Below, piece after piece: positions 6,384-15,125 of a stretch of 64,000 nucleotides of DNA. The stretch is from JAJRRH01 sp047638815 (GTDB lineage: Bacteria > Bacteroidota > Bacteroidia > Flavobacteriales_D > JABDKJ01), in the NCBI GenBank assembly GCA_047638815.1, contig JBLIMR010000001.1, positions 124,001 through 188,000 on the forward strand. Reading direction: 5' to 3'. Each line of letters starts with the position of its first letter. Positions within the stretch are counted from its first letter, which is position 1. The position numbers and the translations under genes are program-made. The notes beneath the pieces are model-generated. The model made no database searches, had not been told where the DNA came from, and saw nothing but the letters and a program-made list of their open reading frames with translations.

Positions 6384-8138
6384 ATGTACAGAAGTCACAC
6401 TTGTGGAGAATTAAGATCGGAACACATCGGGACTGAGGTAACCTTGAGTGGCTGGCTTCAGAAATCTAGAGATCTAGGAGGTATGACGTTCGTTGACCTG
6501 AGAGATAGATATGGTATTACCCAACTGGTTTTTAATATTGAGGATAACAAAGAGCTTTCCGATGAGGCTAGAAAACTAGGAAGAGAATTTGTTATTCAAG
6601 TCATAGGAACGGTAGCGGAGAGGTCAAATAAGAATGGTAAGATGGACACCGGTGATGTTGAAATTCTTGTGACGTCTTTGAAGGTATTGAATGAAAGTAA
6701 GACGCCCCCATTTACGATTGAAGATGAAACGGATGGTGGAGAAGATATTCGTATGAAATATAGATATCTAGATCTGAGGAGGAAACCGGTGATGAATAAC
6801 ATGCATTTGCGACATCGCATGTCTATCGAAACTCGAAAGTATTTGGATGAAATCGGTTTTTTTGAAATTGAAACACCTTACCTAATTAAGTCAACTCCGG
6901 AGGGAGCGAGAGACTTTGTAGTGCCAAGTAGAATGAATGAAGGACAGTTTTATGCTCTTCCTCAATCTCCTCAAACCTTCAAGCAATTGCTCATGGTGTC
7001 TGGTTATGATAAGTACTATCAGATTGTAAAATGCTTTAGAGATGAGGATTTACGAGCAGACCGCCAGCCAGAGTTTACGCAAATCGATTGCGAGATGTCT
7101 TTCGTGGATCAAGAGGATGTCTTAATGACGTTCGAAGGTTTGATAAAAAACTTATTCAGAAAGGTGAAAAATGTTGATTTTGATGGAGATTTTCCTCGAA
7201 TGACATACGATGAAGCCATGAGAATATATGGATCTGATAAACCTGATATTAGATTTGGGATGGAGTTCGTAGACATGAATTCTGTTACTCAGCACAAAGA
7301 TTTCAATGTCTTTAATTCTGCCGAAGCTGTCATTGGAATAAATGTTCCTAATGCTGTTTCATTTACAAGAAAAGAAATCGATGCAATAATCGATTGGGTG
7401 AAAAGACCACAGATCGGTGCTAAAGGGATGATATATTGTCGTTGCAATGAAGATGGCACCTTCAAATCATCAGTAGATAAATTCTATGATCAAGAAGATT
7501 TGGCCAATTGGGCAAAACAGACAGACGCCAAACCCGGAGATCTCATATTGCTGTTGTCAGGAGAGCTTGATAATACAAGAAAGCAGATGAACGAATTGAG
7601 ACTTCACATGGGTAACAAGATGGGGCTTATGGATCCTAATGTCTTTAAACCTTTATGGGTATTGGACTTCCCTCTTTTGGAATGGGATGAAGCGAGTGAA
7701 AGATATCATGCGATGCATCATCCTTTCACTTCCCCTAAACCTGAGGATCTTGCAAAAATAAATGACGACCCAGCTGCAGTTAGAGCCAATGCATATGATT
7801 TGGCAATAAATGGTGTCGAAGTAGGTGGTGGATCTATACGTATCCACGATAGAGACTTACAGTCAAGAATGTTCGATTTACTTGGATTCTCAAAAGAAGA
7901 GGCTCAAGCTCAATTTGGATTCTTACTGAGTGCTTTTGAGTATGGAGCTCCTCCACATGGTGGCCTAGCTTTTGGTTTCGATAGATTGTGTTCGTTGTTT
8001 GGAGGATCCGATTCTATCAGGGATTTCATAGCATTTCCTAAAAATAATTCTGGACGTGACGTTATGATCGATTCTCCGGCATCAATTGATGACGATCAAC
8101 TTAAAGAATTAAGCTTAAAAATCAATATTCAGAAATAG
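6384..8138 (+). CDS. aspS: aspartyl-tRNA synthetase
   Basis: Class II synthetase charging tRNA-Asp. The 584-residue protein has the bacterial-type architecture: an N-terminal OB anticodon-binding domain (MYRSHTCGELR...LSGWLQKSRDLGGMTFVDLRD begins it), the class II catalytic core with motif 2 (KCFRDEDLRADRQPEFTQID, about residues 216-235), the GAD insertion domain, and motif 3 (GGLAFGFDRL, about 528-537). The start at 6384 is fixed by the typical MYRSHTCGEL N-terminus. It is followed by a short hairpin and is transcribed divergently from tadA. Confidence 0.97.
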   Translation: MYRSHTCGELRSEHIGTEVTLSGWLQKSRDLGGMTFVDLRDRYGITQLVFNIEDNKELSDEARKLGREFVIQVIGTVAERSNKNGKMDTGDVEILVTSLKVLNESKTPPFTIEDETDGGEDIRMKYRYLDLRRKPVMNNMHLRHRMSIETRKYLDEIGFFEIETPYLIKSTPEGARDFVVPSRMNEGQFYALPQSPQTFKQLLMVSGYDKYYQIVKCFRDEDLRADRQPEFTQIDCEMSFVDQEDVLMTFEGLIKNLFRKVKNVDFDGDFPRMTYDEAMRIYGSDKPDIRFGMEFVDMNSVTQHKDFNVFNSAEAVIGINVPNAVSFTRKEIDAIIDWVKRPQIGAKGMIYCRCNEDGTFKSSVDKFYDQEDLANWAKQTDAKPGDLILLLSGELDNTRKQMNELRLHMGNKMGLMDPNVFKPLWVLDFPLLEWDEASERYHAMHHPFTSPKPEDLAKINDDPAAVRANAYDLAINGVEVGGGSIRIHDRDLQSRMFDLLGFSKEEAQAQFGFLLSAFEYGAPPHGGLAFGFDRLCSLFGGSDSIRDFIAFPKNNSGRDVMIDSPASIDDDQLKELSLKINIQK

Positions 8139-8145
8139 CTGTGAG

Positions 8146-8171
8146 CCCTGTAATCAGGGCCCTATTTTATA
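8146..8171 (+). terminator. probable terminator of aspS
   Basis: GCCCTG, loop TAAT, CAGGGC (8146-8161) is a perfect but short stem followed by CCTATTTTAT, a weak T tract, 8 bases after the aspS stop. Confidence 0.5.
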
Positions 8172-8321
8172 TTCGAAATCGACAATAACGTTAGTTAAGT
8201 TGCTGAAGTACAGCGCTTAATTTAGACGGAGTATATAACGGTCATTTTTCTGTAACTTAAAACTCACAATAGTCGTAATACACTAGTAATATCTTAAAGA
8301 TTTCGGGAATCCGGAATTTTT

Positions 8322-8347
8322 ATTGTTGAAAAGCAAACATCAACAAT
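8322..8347 (+). repeat. 8-base inverted repeat in the leader of the PorP/SprF gene
   Basis: ATTGTTGA (8322-8329) and TCAACAAT (8340-8347) pair perfectly across 10 bases, ending 13 bases before the ATG at 8361. It may be a 5' UTR hairpin or an operator. The rest of the gap 8172-8321 shows nothing clear. Confidence 0.4.
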
Positions 8348-8360
8348 TACGGTACGGCTA

Positions 8361-9314
8361 ATGAAAAAGACAGTATTTATATTATTAGTATTATTCAGCT
8401 TGATGAATAGCAGATCCTACGGACAGCAGGAAGCTATGATATCACAGTTTGTAATGAATACTATGGCTATCAATCCAGGTTATACTGGATATAGAGAGCA
8501 GCAGAGTATAAATTTCACGCATAGAAGTCAGTGGATTGGTTTTGAAGGAGCTCCAATGACTGATGTTCTAACTTTTGATATGGCTTTTGAAGGAAATAAG
8601 AGTATGGCCATTGGCGGATCACTTATGCATGATAAAATTGGCCCAACTAGCGAATTGGGAGTGACTGCCTCTTTTGCATATAGAATGCAATTAGCTAGAA
8701 AGAAAATTCTGAGTATGGGGATTCAAGGTTATGGTGGTATGCTCCAAGCTAATTTTACTGATTTAATTGTTGGTTCAGATCAGTTTGATGAGGTTGTCAC
8801 GGATCAGCTAATTAGTGCCAACCCGGAAAGTGTGTTTTTGCCTAACGCTGGTTTTGGAATTTATTATCATACGCCAAGAATGTTTTTAGGCTTGTCAGCT
8901 CCTAGACTTCTAAGATCTAGAATTAGTAATGATAATGTAAATGGTATAGTTCAAATCAATGGTCGAACAGAACCAACACTATTCCTTATGGGTGGTCGAA
9001 ACTTTGAAATGACTAATTTTTATAATTTGCAGCCCGCGATTTTAGTCAAAGCTACTCAAGGTGCTCCGCTCTCAATCGGAGTAAGTTTAAATATGCTTTA
9101 TGGTGAGATAATGAAGATTGGCGCTTTTTATAACTATCGAGAAGTTATCGGTGCAATGTTCCAATATCGAATAAGCACACGTACACGAATGGGTTATTCA
9201 TTTGATATGTCAACCCATAGATTGGCGCAAACCAATCTTGGTAGTCACGAAATATCCTTTGCATATGTGTTTAGAGATTTACGAAGAAGGATCGTTTATC
9301 CAAGAAAATTCTAA
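8361..9314 (+). CDS. PorP/SprF-family type IX secretion membrane protein
   Basis: 317 residues with an N-terminal signal peptide (about residues 1-21, ending SRSYGQ), then the family's opening QEAMISQFVMNTMAINPGYTGYRE and alternating beta-strand segments, as expected for an outer-membrane barrel. PorP/SprF proteins work with the T9SS and are often paired with large surface proteins of the gliding/adhesin type. No such partner is adjacent, so this is one of the orphan paralogues common in Bacteroidota. It converges directly on the minus-strand deacetylase gene with no gap. Confidence 0.9.
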   Translation: MKKTVFILLVLFSLMNSRSYGQQEAMISQFVMNTMAINPGYTGYREQQSINFTHRSQWIGFEGAPMTDVLTFDMAFEGNKSMAIGGSLMHDKIGPTSELGVTASFAYRMQLARKKILSMGIQGYGGMLQANFTDLIVGSDQFDEVVTDQLISANPESVFLPNAGFGIYYHTPRMFLGLSAPRLLRSRISNDNVNGIVQINGRTEPTLFLMGGRNFEMTNFYNLQPAILVKATQGAPLSIGVSLNMLYGEIMKIGAFYNYREVIGAMFQYRISTRTRMGYSFDMSTHRLAQTNLGSHEISFAYVFRDLRRRIVYPRKF

Positions 9315-9926
9315 TTATAGTCTTCCGAAAGAATAAGACATTTCTCTTAATTTATCTATTATTTTTGGAACAATAAGAAGCATTTTATCTGCTGATTTTA
9401 TATTGTCATGAAATACAATTATTGAACCGGATTGAACATTGTTTACCACGTTGTTGACACATGATTCCGCACTCAATTTGGCGTCAAAATCACCACTCAT
9501 TACATCCCACATAATTACCTCAAAGGATGCGGCTAATTTTTGCGTTAAGCGAAAAGGAACCTTGCCATATGGCGGCCTGAACATATTGCCAGGAGTGAGA
9601 TTTGAACCATTCTCAGCATTTAGCATGAATTCTTTTGTGGTTGACTTCCATCCGTTTATATGATTCCAGCCATGATATCCAATACTATGATTTGCATTCA
9701 GAATAGATTGGTAAATTATTGGATTTTTCGTGATTTCACTGCCTAAACAAAAGAAAGTTGCGGGGACTTTTTTGTCCTTTAATATTACTAGGAGTTTTTC
9801 AGTAATTCCTTCACTGGGGCCATCATCAAAAGTTAAATAGACACAATTTTCTTTTCCATCTTTTTTGCGCCACAAGAATGATTTAAAGAGATGAATTATA
9901 AAAGAAGGTGTTTTTGTCCAGTACAT
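9315..9926 (-). CDS. polysaccharide deacetylase (NodB family)
   Basis: Carbohydrate esterase 4 domain, 203 residues, which removes N-acetyl groups from peptidoglycan or another glycan. Motif 1 is YLTFDDGPSEG (about residues 30-40, with the catalytic base and metal Asp), motif 2 is HGWNH (His85 and His89, a variant of HSxxH) and motif 3 is RPPYGK (about 116-121). A short hydrophobic N-terminus may anchor it or be a non-cleaved signal. The gene lies 3 bp after the DUF2723 gene, so they probably form one operon. The substrate is unknown. Confidence 0.9.
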   Translation of the reverse strand: MYWTKTPSFIIHLFKSFLWRKKDGKENCVYLTFDDGPSEGITEKLLVILKDKKVPATFFCLGSEITKNPIIYQSILNANHSIGYHGWNHINGWKSTTKEFMLNAENGSNLTPGNMFRPPYGKVPFRLTQKLAASFEVIMWDVMSGDFDAKLSAESCVNNVVNNVQSGSIIVFHDNIKSADKMLLIVPKIIDKLREMSYSFGRL

Positions 9927-9929
9927 GGA

Positions 9930-12900
9930 CTAGAACTTTTTACCCTTTCCTTTCCTTCGGCCAGCTTTTCTTTTCTGATACTCTAAAAGGTCATTCAGAA
10001 CAATTGAGTATTCATCTTTAATTCTTTGTATCCTATCTGTAAATTCTTCTGAAGCCCCTTTAAGTTCACCAGAAGTAGTTAGCATTTCCATCGTTTGGGC
10101 AATAAACATTGAGATGTCTATTTCATTTTTTATCTGACTAGAAAATTCTGGTTCTAAAGAACTGAAATAATCCATTTTGTCTTCAGCGATTATTAGTAAA
10201 TCATTAGAAATCTCTAATGCAATTTCGTTGTCTCCAATACTTGCATATGAGTTGACTATTGGAATGATAAACCTATTATAAGGAACATTAACAGGGGGCA
10301 TTACCTCCATAGTTTTATCCAAAATATCCTTGGCTTTATCGTTCTTCTGTTCTTGAATGAGCTGTTCCGCTAAATTAGACATCTGAATTCTCAGATTATT
10401 TGTCATTCTTCTGTTGTTCTCATCCATGTAGATAATCTCCTTATCCATGTTACCCCACTCAAACTTGTCCATAACGTTTTCATACATAGTCTCGGTATCA
10501 ATTCCACCGAGAACCATTTGATTTTGACTCTTGGCGTGCTTGATAGGAGTTAGCTTATACGCTAATCCCGTCAATTCGAAATATGGATCAAGGTTAATGT
10601 ATGAATCAGGACCAGTGGTGACAGCATAGTAAATTGGACGTTCCCAATTGAAGTGAGCCAATAGATCTAACATCATTAGATTATTTTTATAGACCATATT
10701 ACCATTAATGGTCCAGACCATTTCATCAGCTATTTTATCAGCATCCTCAGCGCGAACAATTCCATTTTTAATAATTCTTTTCTTGTCTTCGGCAGTAATA
10801 CGCAGTCTAAGTTTGTTGCTTTTCAAAACCCTAAAATTTCCATAGGGCGTTCTCTCTTTGTCACTATCAATTATGTCCTGAATTGCATCCTTGAGATCGA
10901 CTGTATCCTTGTTCAATTTGTTAACATACACAGCATCCCTTGTTCCTTGTCTATAATCTGGTTCTTCCATTGAGAAAGGCACTGGATCTGACGTGTACGC
11001 CTTCCTTTTACATTGATCAATGTACCAATCCGTATTCAAAAGACTCAAGTTCACGACTCTTATATCTGTTCGTATACCTTCAACTTCCTGTGCGTACCAT
11101 AATGGGAAGGTGTCATTATCTCCATTGGTAAAGATGATAGCATTTTGCTCACATGACTCCAAATAGTTTTTAGCAAAATCCAATCCCGTTCTACGTTTAG
11201 CTCGTGAGTGATCATCCCATCCTCCGGAAGCCATAAGTATCGGAGCAATTAGTCCAATAGCAATCGCAGCCAGGGCATGTGATTTCCTGTTGTCAGTGGA
11301 TCCCAGCCCGTACTTCATGAGGGCAACTAACCCAACACCCACGATCGCTAAATACAGAATAGAATAACCAAAAGTATGATCTCCTCCGCCTACAGCTTCA
11401 GCGACATAAAATAGAGCGCCTGCACCCAGCGAGAATCCCAGTACTTTTATCATGCCCTCCTGATTGAGGTTCTTTGCGACATCAAATAAGGCATAGACAC
11501 TGAGGCCAATCCACAATGCAAAAGCATAGAAAGATCCAACAAATGCATAATCCCTCTCTCTTGGTTGATACGGATAGGAATTCAAATAGATCATTATGGC
11601 TATTCCAGTAAAGAAAAACAAAAGCATGAGTACCCACCAATTTCTCCAATCTTTGTACAACTGAAAAATGAACCCTATTAAACCCAGCAATAAAGGGATC
11701 ATGAAGAATTTATTATAGGCTTTATTGTCTGTGAAACTTTCAGGTAAATTATCCTGATTTCCCAATCGTTCTGCATCAATCATATCGATGCCGCTCAACC
11801 AATTACCATTAAGGATTCCACCATGGCCTTGCGTATCATTCTGTCTGCCTGAAAAATTCCACATAAAGTACCTCCAGTACAACCATTTAAACTGGAATTG
11901 ACCCATGTAAGTTAGGTTTTCCATGGCCGATGGCATATTGATTATCCTTTTGTTACTATCATATTTCGGTTTGAACTTACTCCAACGGATGTATTCACTT
12001 ACATGATTGGGCTGTCTACTAAACATTCTTGGGAATAGAACTGAAAACTTCTCATCATATACGAGCTCGGAATTCTTTCTATCATCCGAAATGATGTATT
12101 CTTCGGCAATTTGATATTGCCCTGGATTAGACGCTAAAAACTGCTCAGCTGCAAATATGTTGTTGTATGTTTTGACAGTTTTGTCACCTTGTTTAAGGCT
12201 AAAAGATCTCATGTAAACAGGATCACCATCTTCACGTACTACTACTCCTTGAGCACTATAGGTAGGAGGCGCCATCCAATAGTGACCTTTGAAAAGTGGT
12301 CGATCCCCATATTGTTCACGGTTTAGATATGACAACATTGAAAAAACGTTCTCAGGGTTGTTTTCATCCATTGGCGGATTTGCCAAAGATCGAATTGTAA
12401 TCATTGTGAAAGAAGAGTAACCAATCAGCATGACAACAACCGCTATGGTTGACATATGGAGGATAGGACTTTCTTTTTTAATAACAAATAATAAAGCCCC
12501 AATACCCACCAATAGGACAGCGTAGATAAATCTAGAGCTATCAAAAAAGTCATTAAAGAGTATTGGTACAAGCAATAGAACTAGTGCTGTCAATGCTCCG
12601 ATTCTAAATTTGCTTTCAGGTTTCCTTGAGAAAAGAATCAATCCGGCAAAAAGCAAACTAATAAGTAGTAAGAAAATATAGACCCCAGAATTGAAGCCCA
12701 TACCAATTTTATTTACAAAGTACATCTCGAATCCCGCAAGCATCTTAACTGATCCAGGGATAATTCCGGCTTGAATGAATCCTAATATAAGTAAGGAAAT
12801 CAACCCTGTGCTGACAAAGCCTTTCCATGAAAATTCCTTATAATTTTTAAAATAGACAACAAACGCCATTGCTGGAATTGCCAATAAGTTAAGAAGGTGA

Positions 12901-13478
12901 ACACCAATGGAGAGGCCCATAAGATAAGCGATCAGGATAATCCAGCGATAATTATTGCTCGTCTCTGGCTCACTATCCCACTTCATAATTGCCCAAAAAA
13001 CGATGGCAGTAAAGAATGAGGACATAGCGTAAACCTCCCCTTCAACAGCTGAAAACCAAAATGAATCGGAGAATGTGTATGCTAGTGCACCAACAATACC
13101 GCTACCCAGGATAGCGTATATCTTGTCATCGGATAATGAGACTTTGGGACCTTTAAGGGCCAATTTCTTAGCGAAAGCGGTAATTGTCCAAAACAGGAAA
13201 AGTATACTAAAAGAACTGCACAAGGCAGATAGGACATTAACCGACATTGCAACAGAACCAACACCAAATAGTGCCTCAGCCACGGCAGAGAATACCCTTG
13301 CAATGATCATGAAAAGTGGAGCCCCAGGTGGATGACCAACCTCAAGTTTGTATGCCGTTGCTATAAATTCACCACAATCCCAGAAACTAGTAGTTGGCTC
13401 AATCGTACTTAAGAATGTAATAGAGGCGATGGCGAAAACGATCCATCCCAACCATATGTTTAGTTTATTGTAGTTCAT
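9930..13478 (-). CDS. DUF2723 multi-spanning membrane protein (GT-C-like)
   Basis: 1182 residues: about a dozen membrane helices in the N-terminal and central parts, then a largely soluble C-terminal region. Residues about 27-55 hold the family signature (TTSFWDCGEFIATAYKLEVG then HPPGAP), whose acidic residues resemble the catalytic DE loop of GT-C glycosyltransferases. FTNGDNDTFPLWYAQEVEG and RVVNLSLLNTDWY are the conserved soluble-domain motifs. The eukaryotic DUF2723 protein TMEM260 is a protein O-mannosyltransferase, so glycosyl transfer is a reasonable inference, but the bacterial reaction is not shown by the sequence. The end is highly basic (KRKAGRRKGKGKKF). Confidence 0.88.
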   Translation of the reverse strand: MNYNKLNIWLGWIVFAIASITFLSTIEPTTSFWDCGEFIATAYKLEVGHPPGAPLFMIIARVFSAVAEALFGVGSVAMSVNVLSALCSSFSILFLFWTITAFAKKLALKGPKVSLSDDKIYAILGSGIVGALAYTFSDSFWFSAVEGEVYAMSSFFTAIVFWAIMKWDSEPETSNNYRWIILIAYLMGLSIGVHLLNLLAIPAMAFVVYFKNYKEFSWKGFVSTGLISLLILGFIQAGIIPGSVKMLAGFEMYFVNKIGMGFNSGVYIFLLLISLLFAGLILFSRKPESKFRIGALTALVLLLVPILFNDFFDSSRFIYAVLLVGIGALLFVIKKESPILHMSTIAVVVMLIGYSSFTMITIRSLANPPMDENNPENVFSMLSYLNREQYGDRPLFKGHYWMAPPTYSAQGVVVREDGDPVYMRSFSLKQGDKTVKTYNNIFAAEQFLASNPGQYQIAEEYIISDDRKNSELVYDEKFSVLFPRMFSRQPNHVSEYIRWSKFKPKYDSNKRIINMPSAMENLTYMGQFQFKWLYWRYFMWNFSGRQNDTQGHGGILNGNWLSGIDMIDAERLGNQDNLPESFTDNKAYNKFFMIPLLLGLIGFIFQLYKDWRNWWVLMLLFFFTGIAIMIYLNSYPYQPRERDYAFVGSFYAFALWIGLSVYALFDVAKNLNQEGMIKVLGFSLGAGALFYVAEAVGGGDHTFGYSILYLAIVGVGLVALMKYGLGSTDNRKSHALAAIAIGLIAPILMASGGWDDHSRAKRRTGLDFAKNYLESCEQNAIIFTNGDNDTFPLWYAQEVEGIRTDIRVVNLSLLNTDWYIDQCKRKAYTSDPVPFSMEEPDYRQGTRDAVYVNKLNKDTVDLKDAIQDIIDSDKERTPYGNFRVLKSNKLRLRITAEDKKRIIKNGIVRAEDADKIADEMVWTINGNMVYKNNLMMLDLLAHFNWERPIYYAVTTGPDSYINLDPYFELTGLAYKLTPIKHAKSQNQMVLGGIDTETMYENVMDKFEWGNMDKEIIYMDENNRRMTNNLRIQMSNLAEQLIQEQKNDKAKDILDKTMEVMPPVNVPYNRFIIPIVNSYASIGDNEIALEISNDLLIIAEDKMDYFSSLEPEFSSQIKNEIDISMFIAQTMEMLTTSGELKGASEEFTDRIQRIKDEYSIVLNDLLEYQKRKAGRRKGKGKKF

Positions 13479-13624
13479 CCTATAAAGGCAGTTTTTTTAA
13501 TTGTCACGAAAATAGAAAATAAATGCAGGCATATTTTTCAAATTTGTCTTAAATATTCTTAATTATCAATAGACAAATCATGATTAAGAGCAAACAAATA
13601 AAAAAATACCAATTAAAATGTTTT

Positions 13625-13651
13625 TTCGAGAAAAAGAATTGAATATCTTTG
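13625..13651 (+). promoter_or_regulatory. promoter of tRNA-Gln
   Basis: The -7 element TATCTTTG (13644-13651) matches TAnnTTTG. TTCG at 13625-13628 lies near the -33 position. The mature tRNA begins 21 bases after the -7 element. Confidence 0.6.
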
Positions 13652-13671
13652 CACTCCCTTAACGGGGAAAT

Positions 13672-13744
13672 TGTCCCATGGTGTAACTGGCAACACGTCT
13701 GCTTTTGGTGCAGAAGAGTCTAGGTTCGAGCCCTAGTGGGACAA
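13672..13744 (+). tRNA. tRNA-Gln (TTG anticodon)
   Basis: 73-nt cloverleaf. The acceptor stem TGTCCCA pairs with TGGGACA. The anticodon stem TCTGC/GCAGA encloses loop TTTTGGT, giving anticodon TTG. The T arm CTAGG-TTCGAGC-CCTAG is perfect. The discriminator is A and CCA is not encoded. Confidence 0.97.
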
Positions 13745-13755
13745 CATCAAGAGAA

Positions 13756-13789
13756 AGCCTCAGTTGATTTTTCAACTGAGGCTTTTTTT
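13756..13789 (+). terminator. intrinsic terminator of tRNA-Gln
   Basis: AGCCTCAGTTGA pairs perfectly with TCAACTGAGGCT and is followed by a run of seven T. Confidence 0.9.
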
Positions 13790-13820
13790 ATGGCAAAAAG
13801 TTGACGGGCGAGAAGTTTAT

Positions 13821-13848
13821 GCTGAGCTTAGTGTAGCGGAGTCGAAAT
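13821..13848 (+). repeat. possible dispersed GCTGAGC...GAGTCGAAA motif
   Basis: A segment beginning GCTGAGCTTAGTG and ending CGGAGTCGAAA resembles short interspersed motifs of the form CTGAGCG.AGTCGAA that I recall from intergenic regions of other Bacteroidota. Only one copy was recognised in this window, so the call rests on memory of the pattern. Confidence 0.3.
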
Positions 13849-13850
13849 AA

Positions 13851-13930
13851 GCCCCGTTGTGATAACATTAAGAAGAAGCCTCAGTTGATTTTTCGACTGA
13901 GATTTTTTTGCAGTCAATATCTTGACAGTC
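13851..13930 (+). repeat. decayed second copy of the tRNA-Gln 3' end and terminator
   Basis: From AGCCCCG onward this stretch aligns with the T-arm/acceptor end and terminator of tRNA-Gln about 120 bases upstream. It shares the AACAT.AAGA segment, GCCTCAGTTGATTTTTC, ACTGAG, the T-run and TTGAC. The hairpin CTCAGTTGA/TCGACTGAG (13880-13901) followed by seven T is still a plausible terminator. The tRNA part is not functional. The rest of 13790-14119 holds no gene. Confidence 0.65.
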
Positions 13931-14119
13931 AGATCTACTTGGAGATGCACTTATTGTTAAAGAGGTTGTCCAGATCTAATAAAAAGGGAAATTCACTACC
14001 GTGAGAATAAAATTTATGGCGGGATCACCTATCTTATCCTATAAAGTCATTCAAACTAAGATTTTCATAGGATATTTGGTTATTAAGTTATAGTCTTGTA
14101 GTAAAATCAAAATATACCT

Positions 14120-14992
14120 ATGCTTAGAACTGTTACTGTTATTTTGAGTCTCTTCTATAGTGCGACTTTTTTCGCTCAAGATACGACCATGACTTTTCTT
14201 AATGATGACTGGAAAAAAACCAAACAAGAAAAGGCCACCTACTATAAGAAATCATTCATTGCTGATGGGATATGGACAGCAAAATTTTATCCGATTGATG
14301 GTCCCTTAAGGATGCTTGGGTATTATAAATCCAAAAGAACAAAGAAGGGAGTGGGGTTATTCAATTATTTTTACGAGAATGCTACGGTAGAGAAAGAAGT
14401 GGAGTATAAAAAAGGTAAGATCGATGGAAATTTTATCAGTTGGTACGAATCGGGAGAGAAAAAGGCGACCGGACATTATGTTAAAAATCGATTATCAGGT
14501 TTTTGGACGACCTTTTATAAAAATGGGAACATTGATAGTGAAGGAAACTATGTGAATAAGAAGAAAAAGGGAGAATGGAATTTCTATTTTGAAAGTGGTG
14601 TGCGCAGTGCCAAAGAAAATTATGTGCCTGGGGATGAAAATATAGTTGGAACATATTGGAATGAAGATGGAAGCCTTTTGGAGACTGGTGAATCCCATCA
14701 AGAAAATCCACGTTTCAAAAGTCCATATGAATCTTTCGAAGAATATGTTGCGATGAAGGTAATATACCCTGAGCCAGCAAAAGATGAAGGAATTGAGGGA
14801 ACTGTAACGGTTAATTTCTTGGTAAATAGATATGGTGAGGTTTTGGAATCTGTCGTTGTTGAAGGTCATTCTCTATTGAGAGCAGAGGCAATAAACGTAG
14901 TGAAATCATCTCCAACTTGGGTTCCAGGTAAAAAACAAAATCGGCCAGTCGATATGTGGTTGACAGTGGAGGTTCAATTTTCGCGTCAATAA
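14120..14992 (+). CDS. MORN_2-repeat protein with C-terminal TonB domain
   Basis: 290 residues with a signal peptide (about 1-19, ending TFFAQ). The middle has four or five repeats of about 23 residues with the pattern YxxGxxxGxWxxYYxNG, the MORN_2/YwqK-type repeat. The last 75 residues form a TonB_C domain (YPEPAKDEGIEGTVTVNFLV, then the final beta strands), as in proteins exchanging contacts with TonB-dependent transporters. A true energy-transducing TonB would have an N-terminal anchor helix; here the N-terminus looks cleavable, so the protein is probably free in the periplasm. It is followed by a second, longer MORN_2 protein. Confidence 0.85.
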   Translation: MLRTVTVILSLFYSATFFAQDTTMTFLNDDWKKTKQEKATYYKKSFIADGIWTAKFYPIDGPLRMLGYYKSKRTKKGVGLFNYFYENATVEKEVEYKKGKIDGNFISWYESGEKKATGHYVKNRLSGFWTTFYKNGNIDSEGNYVNKKKKGEWNFYFESGVRSAKENYVPGDENIVGTYWNEDGSLLETGESHQENPRFKSPYESFEEYVAMKVIYPEPAKDEGIEGTVTVNFLVNRYGEVLESVVVEGHSLLRAEAINVVKSSPTWVPGKKQNRPVDMWLTVEVQFSRQ

Positions 14993-15125
14993 TTTCAGGA
15001 CATATTTACTATCAGATAAAGGGTCATTGTTATTTTATATCATCGACTCATAAGTTTCTTAAGGTGTAATAATTCAATTCATTTCGAGTTATATTTTTGA
15101 GTAGCAGAAAAGCCTTGATAATCAT

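Noticed and set aside
13756..13909. CRISPR-like array from the two repeated stems
   Set aside because: Only two diverged copies, each a terminator hairpin with a T-run, and no cas genes in the window.
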